From Jejuia sp043557195 (lineage in GTDB: Bacteria > Bacteroidota > Bacteroidia > Flavobacteriales > Flavobacteriaceae), in assembly GCA_043557195.1 (NCBI GenBank), contig CP121314.1, forward strand, positions 1,612,001 to 1,676,000: a DNA stretch of 64,000 bases. The letters are read 5' to 3'. The translations under genes were made by a program, and so were the position numbers. Positions 42,262 to 50,313 of this stretch are shown piece after piece. How positions within the stretch are numbered: position 1 is the first letter of the stretch; each line of letters begins with the position of its first letter. Under the pieces are notes generated by a model, which saw nothing but the letters and a program-made list of their open reading frames with translations, ran no database searches and was not told the DNA's origin.

Positions 42262-44853
42262 ATGTCTGTAGAACCAAAGTTAAGTAGATTCAATCAAACT
42301 GTATTGTCTAAGTACAACATATACAATAGTATATTTATGACACTGCCTTTTGATGCCGTAACCAAAACGGGAGTTTTATTACCGCTGTTCCATGAAACTT
42401 GTGAAAAGGGTTTTAAAAATGGTGATGATCCAACAACCATTGTAGAAACCTTTTTTAAAAAATACCAAGCTAGACGTAATAAACAAAGCCAGATTAATCT
42501 GTTATTCAGATTTATTCAATACATAGAAAGGCAGGTTGTTTTATTTGATGCTATTGAAGACGCTGCTTTCCCAGTTGTAAATAATATGGATGGTGTAGGT
42601 ACTCTTAGAAACCTGAAGGGTACTGCTATGTCTGAGGGTAATATTGATGAGCTAAGAGAGTTTTTAGAAGAATTTAAGGTACGTATTGTACTTACTGCAC
42701 ACCCTACACAATTTTATCCTGGTTCAGTATTAGGTATTATTACATCTTTAACAAAAGCAATTAAAGAAAACGACCTTTCTGGAATCAATAATTTATTCGG
42801 TCAGTTAGGAAAAACTCCATTTTTTAAACATAAAAAACCAACACCTTACGATGAAGCAAAAAGCTTAATGTGGTATTTGGAAAATGTGTTTTATAAAACA
42901 TTCGGAGTCATTTATAATTATATTCAAGATAATATTTATGCTGATGATAAAAAGCATAATGACATTATAAATATTGGTTTTTGGCCAGGGGGAGATAGAG
43001 ATGGAAACCCATTTGTAAAGCCAAAAACCACTTTAAAAGTTGCAAAAAAACTTAAAAGGTCTATTCTAAAAAAATATTATGAAGACTTAAGAGATTTACG
43101 CAAAAAATTAACTTTTAGAGGTGTTGAAGATCGCGTAATTAGATTGGAAACCATTATGTATAATTACAGCATTAATCTAAAGTATGAAGATGCTATCACT
43201 GAAAAAGAACTACGTCAAGAATTATTAGACATAAGAAACATAGTTGTAGATGAACACCAATCACTTTATGTAAACGAAATTAATCACTTGATTAATCGTG
43301 TACATTTATTTGGCTATCGTTTTGCTTCTTTGGATATAAGACAAGACAGTCGTATACACCACTCTGTATTTACCACAGTGATAGACCATTTAATTGAGAG
43401 AGGCAACTCGTCTTTTCCTAAAAACTATCATGATTTATCTGAATCAGAACAAATTAAAATTTTATCAAAAGCAAATGATGAGATTGGGGATTTAGATATT
43501 TTTGATGATGAAATGGTTAGGAATACATTAAAAACCATTGCAATAATAAAAGACATTCAAAAGAGTAATGGAGAGCGTGGTGCCAACCGCTATATTATTA
43601 GCAACAATCAAACAGCACTTAACGTAATGCAATTGTTTGCAATGTTAAAAATTGTAGCTTTTAAAGATGATTTAACCGTTGATGTGGCACCATTATTTGA
43701 AACCATTCCAGATTTAGAAAATGCTCCAGGAGTAATGGAGCAGCTATATCAAAATCCTGAATATAGGGCTCATTTAGAAGCTAGAGGCAATAAACAACAT
43801 ATCATGCTTGGTTTTTCTGATGGTACAAAAGACGGTGGTTATTTAATGGCAAACTGGGGTATTTACAAGGCTAAGGAATTACTTACTGAAATGTCTAGAA
43901 AATATGATATTACAGCTATATTCTTTGATGGTCGCGGAGGACCACCAGCACGTGGCGGTGGAAAAACGCATAACTTCTATTCTTCTTTAGGACCAACAAT
44001 TGAAGATAAAGAAGTACAAATTACAATTCAAGGACAAACTGTAAGTTCTAATTTTGGAACAAACGATTCCTCTCAATATAACCTAGAACAACTCATAAGT
44101 TCTGGTATTAAAAACAGAATTGATGGCGATCGCAATAGGCTATCTGATGCTGATAGAGCGACGATGGACAATTTAGCAGAAGTGAGTTACCAAACCTATA
44201 AGGAGTTTAAAGGACACCCTATGTTTATTCCTTACTTAGAGAGAATGAGTACTCTTAAATACTATGCTAAAACAAATATTGGGAGTAGACCTTCTAAACG
44301 TGGAACATCAGATAAACTTGTGTTTTCAGACTTAAGAGCAATTCCTTTTGTGGGCTCCTGGAGTCAATTAAAACAGAATGTGCCAGGGTTTTATGGTGTA
44401 GGAACAGCACTTAAACAATATGAAGATAAAGGTGAATGGGACAAAGTTGAAGCATTATATAACAACTCAAAATTCTTTAAAACCTTATTGGAAAACAGTA
44501 TGATGTCTCTAACAAAGTCTTTCTTTGATTTAACCAAGTACATGTCTAAAGACGAAGAATTTGGAGAGTTCTGGAAGATCATTTATCAAGAATATCTCGA
44601 AACAAAGCGTCTACTGCTTAAGATTACTGGATATGAAGAATTAATGGAAAACGAGCCTGCAGGTAAAGCGTCCATTCAAGTTAGGGAATCTATAGTGTTA
44701 CCACTATTAACTATACAGCAATATGCGCTGAAGAAAATTCAAGAACTTGAAAAATCGGGTGTATCAGCCGATGACCCAGATAAAGTAATTTATGAGAAAA
44801 TCGTAACGCGATCTTTATTTGGAAATATTAATGCAAGTAGAAATTCAGCATAA
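42262..44853 (+). CDS. ppc: Phosphoenolpyruvate carboxylase
   Basis: 863 aa. It carboxylates PEP to oxaloacetate (anaplerosis). Family signatures are VLTAHPTQFYPGS (catalytic His region), WPGGDRDGNPFV, GYRFASLDIRQDSRIH, MLGFSDGTKDGGYLMANWGIYKA and FFDGRGGPPARGGGKTH (Arg-rich loop). IKNRIDG and SRPSKRG precede the C-terminal helix bundle. Shorter than plant enzymes but typical of Bacteroidota. Ends before a strong terminator. Confidence 0.97.
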   Translation: MSVEPKLSRFNQTVLSKYNIYNSIFMTLPFDAVTKTGVLLPLFHETCEKGFKNGDDPTTIVETFFKKYQARRNKQSQINLLFRFIQYIERQVVLFDAIEDAAFPVVNNMDGVGTLRNLKGTAMSEGNIDELREFLEEFKVRIVLTAHPTQFYPGSVLGIITSLTKAIKENDLSGINNLFGQLGKTPFFKHKKPTPYDEAKSLMWYLENVFYKTFGVIYNYIQDNIYADDKKHNDIINIGFWPGGDRDGNPFVKPKTTLKVAKKLKRSILKKYYEDLRDLRKKLTFRGVEDRVIRLETIMYNYSINLKYEDAITEKELRQELLDIRNIVVDEHQSLYVNEINHLINRVHLFGYRFASLDIRQDSRIHHSVFTTVIDHLIERGNSSFPKNYHDLSESEQIKILSKANDEIGDLDIFDDEMVRNTLKTIAIIKDIQKSNGERGANRYIISNNQTALNVMQLFAMLKIVAFKDDLTVDVAPLFETIPDLENAPGVMEQLYQNPEYRAHLEARGNKQHIMLGFSDGTKDGGYLMANWGIYKAKELLTEMSRKYDITAIFFDGRGGPPARGGGKTHNFYSSLGPTIEDKEVQITIQGQTVSSNFGTNDSSQYNLEQLISSGIKNRIDGDRNRLSDADRATMDNLAEVSYQTYKEFKGHPMFIPYLERMSTLKYYAKTNIGSRPSKRGTSDKLVFSDLRAIPFVGSWSQLKQNVPGFYGVGTALKQYEDKGEWDKVEALYNNSKFFKTLLENSMMSLTKSFFDLTKYMSKDEEFGEFWKIIYQEYLETKRLLLKITGYEELMENEPAGKASIQVRESIVLPLLTIQQYALKKIQELEKSGVSADDPDKVIYEKIVTRSLFGNINASRNSA

Positions 44854-44878
44854 ATAAAAAGTAATTGCTTTTAAAAAC

Positions 44879-44909
44879 AACCCCAATCTACAAATTGTAG
44901 ATTGGGGTT
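44879..44909. terminator. Intrinsic terminator after ppc
   Basis: Perfect 15-bp arms (AACCCCAATCTACAA and its complement) with a single central base, followed by TTTATATTTTT. The single-base centre means the actual RNA loop must open several pairs. Confidence 0.85.
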
Positions 44910-44927
44910 TTATATTTTTAACTATCT

Positions 44928-45590
44928 ATGAAATTAATAGTGTTTGATATTGATGGAACCATAATAGAATCTGTAAAGGTTGATGATGACTGTTTTAAAT
45001 CTACTTTTAAAAAACTTCATAATATAGATTTAGCAGAAACCAATTGGAACGACTTCAAAAACGTTACAGATACTGGCTTAACAATTGAAATTTTTGAAAA
45101 GTGGCTCAACAGAAAGCCTAATTCTTTAGAAATTGAAAATATTAAACAAGAATTCTTTAAACAAATTAGTCATAGAACTAAAGAGATAGCCCCAATAAAA
45201 GGAGCTATTGAATTCATTAATCTTATTGCTTCTCACAATGATTTAGAAGTAGCTTTTGCTACTGGTGGCTGGGAAGAAACAGCTAAACTTAAATGTAATG
45301 CAGTAGGACTAAACTTAGATAAGTATCTTCTAAAATCATCAAACGACCACTTCGAGAGAGATAAAATAATAGAGCTTACAATTGATGAAGCTATGAGTAA
45401 ACACAAATTAAATGTTTTTGATTCTGTTGTTTATTTTGGTGATGGCTTATGGGATTATAGAACAACAATGCAACTTGGGATAGATTTTATTGGTGTAGAT
45501 TTTATGAAGAATGGGAAGCTAAGAAAAGTAGGTTGTAATACTATAATAAAAGATTATACCGATATACAACATATACTAACCCTTATATAA
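44928..45590 (+). CDS. HAD-superfamily hydrolase
   Basis: 220 aa. Motif I FDIDGTI (nucleophile Asp7, Asp9), motif II FATGGWEETAKLK, motif III Lys region KSSNDHFERDKI, and motif IV YFGDGLWDYRTT. An alpha-helical cap lies between about 15 and 80. Probably a small-molecule phosphatase (phosphoglycolate-phosphatase-like subgroup). Substrate unknown. Monocistronic between two terminators. Confidence 0.88.
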   Translation: MKLIVFDIDGTIIESVKVDDDCFKSTFKKLHNIDLAETNWNDFKNVTDTGLTIEIFEKWLNRKPNSLEIENIKQEFFKQISHRTKEIAPIKGAIEFINLIASHNDLEVAFATGGWEETAKLKCNAVGLNLDKYLLKSSNDHFERDKIIELTIDEAMSKHKLNVFDSVVYFGDGLWDYRTTMQLGIDFIGVDFMKNGKLRKVGCNTIIKDYTDIQHILTLI

Positions 45591-45594
45591 TACG

Positions 45595-45623
45595 AAAGAG
45601 CCTCGCAAATAGCAAGGCTCTTT
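45595..45623. terminator. Bidirectional intrinsic terminator
   Basis: AAAGAGCCT / AGGCTCTTT arms (extendable by GC/GC) between the convergent HAD and ammonium transporter genes. Confidence 0.82.
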
Positions 45624-45651
45624 TCTAGTCTAGTTTTAAAAACTAGTAATA

Positions 45652-46893
45652 TTAATGTTCGTTCAATCTGAAATCTGGATAAGCATCCATACCATGCTCA
45701 TGAGCATCAAGACCTTCTAATTCTTCTCTTTCAGAAACTCTAATACCAACTGTTTTCTTCATTATAAAGAATATAATAAATGCTGAAGGCACACATATTG
45801 CAGCATAAGATAAAATACCAACTAATTGGCTAATAAATTGATCTACACCTGCTAATGCTCCAAAGATACCAACTGCTAATGTTCCCCAAATACCACAAAT
45901 TAAATGTACCGCTATAGCTCCTACTGGATCATCTAATTTAATTGCATCAATAAAAGCAACAGCAAATACTATTAAAGCACCTGCAATAGCTCCAATTGCA
46001 ATAGCATTTTCTGGACTCATCTGATCTGCTCCAGCTGTAATACCAACTAAACCTCCTAATATACCATTTAAGAACATCGTTAAATCTAAATTCTTATACT
46101 TTAAAAATGATACAAAAGCAGCAACAACACCACCAGCAGCAGCAGCTAAACAAGTAGTTACTAAAGTTAAAGATGTTAATTCTGGGTCAGCAGAAAGCAC
46201 AGAACCACCGTTAAATCCAAACCATCCTAACCAAAGGATTAAAACACCAGCAGTTGCCATAGGGATACTATGCCCAGGAATAGCTTGAGGTTTTCCATTT
46301 TTAAACTTACCAATACGAGACCCTAGTAACCAAACCGCAACTAAAGCAGCCCAACCTCCAACAGAGTGTACTAATGTAGAACCTGCAAAGTCATAAAAAG
46401 GCGTTTCTCTCATATCTAAAAATCCACCACCCCATTTCCAAGATCCAGCTAGAGGATATACAATACCTACATAAAGCACTGTAAACATCATAAAAGGCCC
46501 TATTTTCATACGCTCAGCAACTGCTCCAGAAACAATCGTTGCAGCAGTGGCAGCAAACATGCCTTGAAATAAGAAGTCTGTCCACCACGTATAACCTCCA
46601 TCAGCATACTCAGGTGTCATTCCATTTTCTGGTGGTGCTATTCCAAAACCAGCAAAATCAAAAAATCCTGCTGAACCTTCTTCAAATCCTGGATACATTA
46701 AATTAAAACCAATCAAATAATACAATAATAAACCTACTGTAATAATGAATATGTTTTTGAATAAAATATTAATTGTGTTTTTCTGTCTCGTTAATCCTAT
46801 TTCTAAAAATGCAAATCCTGTATGCATGAAAAAAACCAATGCTGTACATATCATCATCCAAACGTTATTTGCTGTAAATAATCCTTGTTCCAT
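45652..46893 (-). CDS. amt: Ammonium transporter
   Basis: 413 aa with about eleven membrane segments. Amt/Mep signatures are FAATAATIVSGAVAERM, PLAGSWKWGGGFL, FAGSTLVHSVGGWAALVAVWLLG (first pore His), ILWLGWFGFNGGS and AVHLICGIWGTL (second pore His). The C-terminal tail ISEREELEGLDAHEHGMDAYPDF-type region fits the PII-contacting tail. It lies 33 bp downstream of a PII gene on the same strand, the classic glnK-amtB arrangement in PII-first order. Confidence 0.96.
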   Translation of the reverse strand: MEQGLFTANNVWMMICTALVFFMHTGFAFLEIGLTRQKNTINILFKNIFIITVGLLLYYLIGFNLMYPGFEEGSAGFFDFAGFGIAPPENGMTPEYADGGYTWWTDFLFQGMFAATAATIVSGAVAERMKIGPFMMFTVLYVGIVYPLAGSWKWGGGFLDMRETPFYDFAGSTLVHSVGGWAALVAVWLLGSRIGKFKNGKPQAIPGHSIPMATAGVLILWLGWFGFNGGSVLSADPELTSLTLVTTCLAAAAGGVVAAFVSFLKYKNLDLTMFLNGILGGLVGITAGADQMSPENAIAIGAIAGALIVFAVAFIDAIKLDDPVGAIAVHLICGIWGTLAVGIFGALAGVDQFISQLVGILSYAAICVPSAFIIFFIMKKTVGIRVSEREELEGLDAHEHGMDAYPDFRLNEH

Positions 46894-46926
46894 AATATCT
46901 TCGTTATATATATATTTAATCGGTTG

Positions 46927-47265
46927 TTATTTTAAAGTGTCCCCACCTTTTTCTCCTGTTCTAATTCTGTAACACTCGCTTACATCTGAAACGAATATTT
47001 TCCCATCTCCTACTTCTCCTGTAGCTGCAGACTCTAGAATTGTTTTAATGGTTACTTCTTCAAAATCATCATTAACTACGATAGACAAGTATCTACGCTG
47101 AATATCACTTGTGCTATAAGATACACCTCTATATACATGTCCTTCTTTTTCATTACCTAAACCGGTTACATCCCAGTAAGAAAAAAAGTTTACACCAACT
47201 TCATGCAAAGCATCTCTGACGGTGCTGTATTTTGATTTTCTAATAATTGCTTCAATTTTCTTCAT
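46927..47265 (-). CDS. PII nitrogen regulatory protein
   Basis: 112 aa, full PII length. The T-loop region is GHVYRGVSYSTSDIQRRYLS, with Tyr50 at the usual uridylylation position and the RG preceding it. The C-terminal TGEVGDGKIFVSDVSECYRIRTGEKG is the ATP-binding B/C-loop. It is expected to bind ATP/ADP and 2-oxoglutarate and to gate the ammonium channel. GlnB versus GlnK cannot be decided from sequence, but linkage to amt favours a GlnK role. Confidence 0.95.
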   Translation of the reverse strand: MKKIEAIIRKSKYSTVRDALHEVGVNFFSYWDVTGLGNEKEGHVYRGVSYSTSDIQRRYLSIVVNDDFEEVTIKTILESAATGEVGDGKIFVSDVSECYRIRTGEKGGDTLK

Positions 47266-47295
47266 AATGTGCCTTTATTTTGATTAGTAAGATTT

Positions 47296-47303
47296 CAAAA
47301 ATA
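47296..47303 (-). promoter_or_regulatory. Candidate -7 element (TATTTTTG) of the PII-amt operon
   Basis: Minus-strand TATTTTTG matches TAnnTTTG, 30 bp before the PII start codon. Confidence 0.4.
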
Positions 47304-47375
47304 GAAAAATATTAAGGTTACTAAGAATATTAAGCTATTAATGAAAAACTATTATTACTTTTTTAAAAAACGTGT

Positions 47376-47415
47376 AAAAAGGATGCTTTTTTTATAGTAA
47401 AAAGCATCCTTTTTT
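47376..47415. terminator. Intrinsic terminator between the two ammonium-transporter units
   Basis: AAAAAGGATGCTTTTT (from 47376) and AAAAAGCATCCTTTTT (from 47399) form a long stem. It separates the upstream amt gene from the PII-amt operon on the minus strand. Confidence 0.85.
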
Positions 47416-47448
47416 ATCAAACTAACTAATATATAATTCATTAGCTTT

Positions 47449-48726
47449 TTATACTTCTCTTTGTCTCTTACCTGGATAAGCTAAAGCTCCATGTTCAGAA
47501 AGGTCTAATCCTTCTATCTCTACTTTTTCGCTAACTCTTAATCCAAGAGTTTTCTTAAGTATAGATAAGAATATGAAAGATGTAACTACAGCCCAAATAG
47601 CATAAGCTAAAGTACCTATTAACTGTGCTAAAAACTGATTTGCTCCACCACCGTTGAATAAACCAATACCAGCATCTCCATCAATTCCCCAAAGACCAAT
47701 AACTAAAGTACCCCAAGCACCGGCTACACCGTGTACAGAGAACGCACCAACAGCATCATCAATCTTAAGCTTTTGCTCAACAAACTCCATAGAGAATACT
47801 ACGATGATACCACCGATGAAACCAGCAGCAATAGCACCAAACTCACTCATATTACCACAACCAGCTGTAATACTAACCAAACCAGCTAATGCCCCATTAA
47901 GCGTCATATCTAAGTTAGGTTTTTTGTATTTTACCCATGATAGGAATAGTGCACCTAAAGCACCTGCAGAAGCAGCTAAGTTTGTTACTAAAACTACCAT
48001 AGAAGCTCCCGTAGCGTCATCACCACCCCAAGCTAATTGTGAACCACCGTTGAACCCGAACCATCCGAACCAAAGAATAAATACACCAAGTGCAGCTAAT
48101 AATTTATTATGCCCAGGAATATTAACGGCTTTACCATCAATATATTTACCTAATCTTGGACCAACTAAAAAAGCAGCAATTAATGCAGCCCATCCACCTA
48201 CGGCGTGTACAACAGAAGAACCTGCAAAATCGATAAACTCAGCTGGCATAATACCATCTGTATCGTTTAGCCATCCTCCATTCCATTCCCAACCACCAGC
48301 GATTGGATAAATAAATGCGGTTAAGACAACTGAAAATATAATATAAGTTGAATATTTTGTTCTACCAGCAATGGCACCAGATACAATAGTTGCAGCCGTT
48401 GCACAAAATACTGTTTGGAAGAATAAATCTGCTGGACCTTGATTAAACATGAAACCACTCCATCCAATCCATCCGCTAGCAGATTCTCCATACATTAAAG
48501 AGTATCCAATAAACCAGAATACTAAAGATCCTACTGCTATATCCAATACGTTTTTCATCGCAATATTTACCACGTTTTTAGAACGTGTCATACCAGACTC
48601 AACCAATGTGAATCCTGCCTGCATTAAGAATACCAGAATACCAGAAATAAGCATCCATAACATTCCCATGTCGCCTTCAACAGCGGCGGTATCTTGCATT
48701 ATAAGGGGCATGTTTAATAATGACAT
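47449..48726 (-). CDS. amt: Ammonium transporter (second copy)
   Basis: 425 aa, a clear paralogue of the product at 45652-46893. FCATAATIVSGAIAGRT, PIAGGWEWNGGWL, FAGSSVVHAVGGWAALIAAFLVG, ILWFGWFGFNGGS and AFSVHGVAGAWGTL (second His) match Amt. The tail (VSEKVEIEGLDLSEHGALAYPGKRQREV) is the conserved C-terminal region. N-terminal hydrophobic leader MSLLNMPLIM is short. It is downstream of the porin gene on the same strand with a hairpin between them. Confidence 0.96.
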   Translation of the reverse strand: MSLLNMPLIMQDTAAVEGDMGMLWMLISGILVFLMQAGFTLVESGMTRSKNVVNIAMKNVLDIAVGSLVFWFIGYSLMYGESASGWIGWSGFMFNQGPADLFFQTVFCATAATIVSGAIAGRTKYSTYIIFSVVLTAFIYPIAGGWEWNGGWLNDTDGIMPAEFIDFAGSSVVHAVGGWAALIAAFLVGPRLGKYIDGKAVNIPGHNKLLAALGVFILWFGWFGFNGGSQLAWGGDDATGASMVVLVTNLAASAGALGALFLSWVKYKKPNLDMTLNGALAGLVSITAGCGNMSEFGAIAAGFIGGIIVVFSMEFVEQKLKIDDAVGAFSVHGVAGAWGTLVIGLWGIDGDAGIGLFNGGGANQFLAQLIGTLAYAIWAVVTSFIFLSILKKTLGLRVSEKVEIEGLDLSEHGALAYPGKRQREV

Positions 48727-48764
48727 AATTTTTATTTTTAATGGTTAGTAATTAAATGAAATAA

Positions 48765-48794
48765 AGCAAGTTCCTTTTTCATAAAGAACTTGCT
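48765..48794 (-). terminator. Hairpin between porin and ammonium transporter genes
   Basis: AGCAAGTTC / GAACTTGCT, 9-bp arms with a 12-base loop, followed on the minus strand by TTATTTCATTT. Probably a terminator or partial terminator adjusting the porin:Amt ratio. Confidence 0.6.
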
Positions 48795-48830
48795 CTATTC
48801 TTTATTTTTGAGAGTTTCTCATTAATATAT

Positions 48831-49847
48831 TTAGAATGTGTAGATTGCGGCTAAAGTAAATGCAGCTAAACTATCAGTTCCAACGCCATCGCTGTCAACG
48901 AAATTTCCGTAAAACTGACCATCATCTTGATTAGTTAAAGCATCTAATCTAATTTCAGGCTTAATAATTAAGTTGTCTACAGTATAGCTTCCAGTTAAAG
49001 TTGTAGCGAATACAGATGGTAAATCATCACCATCACCATGTATAGCGAAATATTCACCTCTTAATCCTATTGAAAAATCATCAGAAGTAGCTATCTGCGG
49101 ATATAATGCTGCACCGTAAAATCCAGAACCATCATTATCATTATAAGCTGCATTGATTCCTAAGAAGAAAGAATCAGACACATCGAAACCACCAGTATAA
49201 TCAATTTCAAAACCTAATCCTCCATTGTTTCCACTATCGTAGTATAGGTTTAAGAATTGTCCGTAGAATCCTAATTGAGCTCCTAAACCGTACTCACCAG
49301 TCATAGAAATGTCGTTAGTATCCCATGGGTTAGTAACAGCTAACATTAAGCTAACATCATCAGATAAAGCAAAATCTGCTTTTAAACCCATATGAGAAAA
49401 TGGACCACTTGAAAATAAGTAAGAACAGCTGTAGTTAAAGTTTCCTGCTGGAGCAATAACTTCATATCCTAAAAATGTATTCCATCTACCAAAAGTAAGT
49501 GTAGTAGTTTCAGAAACATTCCAATAAACATATGCTTGATTTACGATACCATCAACAATATCAGTATTAAATGTAGCACCAGCACCTCTTGGACCAGTAA
49601 CTAAATCGATAACAGCTCCGGCCTTTTCACCTTCATAACTAAGTACTACGTTAGCCATACCTAAGGCAAAACCTGATTGACCCGCAAAAGCAGTTCCAAA
49701 AGTTGGAGCATCATTATCTGAAGCCGTTAAATATGTTTGATAATAAGCATCAACACTACCTGAAACAGTTAGAGCTGGCTTTTCTTCTTCCTGTGCAAAA
49801 ACTACTGTTGCAAAAAGAAGCATTGTAAGGGTAAATAATCTTTTCAT
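48831..49847 (-). CDS. Small outer-membrane porin (BBP2-like beta-barrel)
   Basis: 338 aa. Signal peptide (MKRLFTLTMLLFATVVFAQ), then alternating-residue beta-strands throughout (VSGSVDAYYQTYLTASDND, GMANVVLSYEGEKAG, TLTFGRWNTFLGYEVIAPAGNFNYS), ending in a barrel-type C-terminus, LAAFTLAAIYTF, with terminal Phe. It resembles PF07642-type porins. Synteny with two Amt genes and PII suggests diffusion of ammonium or small nitrogen compounds across the outer membrane; that role is inferred. Confidence 0.82.
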   Translation of the reverse strand: MKRLFTLTMLLFATVVFAQEEEKPALTVSGSVDAYYQTYLTASDNDAPTFGTAFAGQSGFALGMANVVLSYEGEKAGAVIDLVTGPRGAGATFNTDIVDGIVNQAYVYWNVSETTTLTFGRWNTFLGYEVIAPAGNFNYSCSYLFSSGPFSHMGLKADFALSDDVSLMLAVTNPWDTNDISMTGEYGLGAQLGFYGQFLNLYYDSGNNGGLGFEIDYTGGFDVSDSFFLGINAAYNDNDGSGFYGAALYPQIATSDDFSIGLRGEYFAIHGDGDDLPSVFATTLTGSYTVDNLIIKPEIRLDALTNQDDGQFYGNFVDSDGVGTDSLAAFTLAAIYTF

Positions 49848-49922
49848 AATTGTTTTAAATTTTGGTTATTAATTTTTAAAATTTATTTCCTTAAGACGGG
49901 GCTAAACTATTTAAAAAAGATT

Positions 49923-49999
49923 TACCCCCACAAAAAAAAGGGGGTATTTGATGTATTTTTATGATTTTTCAAATTTTACCCCCTTTTTTTTAGGGGTAT
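49923..49999. promoter_or_regulatory. Paired C-tract/G-tract palindromes upstream of the porin and gltB
   Basis: Site 1 is TACCCCC-N10-GGGGGTA (49923-49929, 49940-49946). Site 2 is TACCCC-N11-GGGGTA (49977-49982, 49994-49999). Their centres are about 53-54 bp apart, close to five helical turns. The spacers are A- or T-tracts. The pair lies in the 466-bp divergent porin/gltB region, otherwise very AT-rich. Strong candidate for binding of a dimeric regulator of nitrogen genes. Confidence 0.5.
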
Positions 50000-50265
50000 T
50001 GTTATTTTAATTAAATTTTATGAAATATCAATAACCCCATTCATTGAATATTTATCAAGTTTTGTTTCATTTTAATGCGGTTTTTTCTAACAAAAACAAT
50101 GATTCATTATAATAATTCACATATTCTTATTTATCCTTATATTTTATCTATTGAATATTTATTAAAAAATCTCATTATTATTGATAGAACCCTATTTTAA
50201 AGTTGAGTTCGATTAAAAAATCGAAATAATGAAATAGCGCTTATTAGAAATATAAATTCTATGCC

Positions 50266-50273
50266 TACATTTG
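50266..50273 (+). promoter_or_regulatory. Candidate -7 element (TACATTTG) of gltBD
   Basis: TACATTTG matches TAnnTTTG and lies 40 bp before the gltB ATG at 50314. The rest of the 466-bp divergent region (49848-50313) holds the paired palindromes and no gene. Confidence 0.45.
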
Positions 50274-50313
50274 TAGTTCGACGCTTTTTTTTAATCTAAA
50301 TACATCGTTGATT

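Noticed and set aside
47654..48310. 218-codon plus-strand ORF
   Set aside because: Antisense to the second ammonium transporter; Pro/Ala/Ser-rich composition is the usual shadow of a membrane-protein gene.
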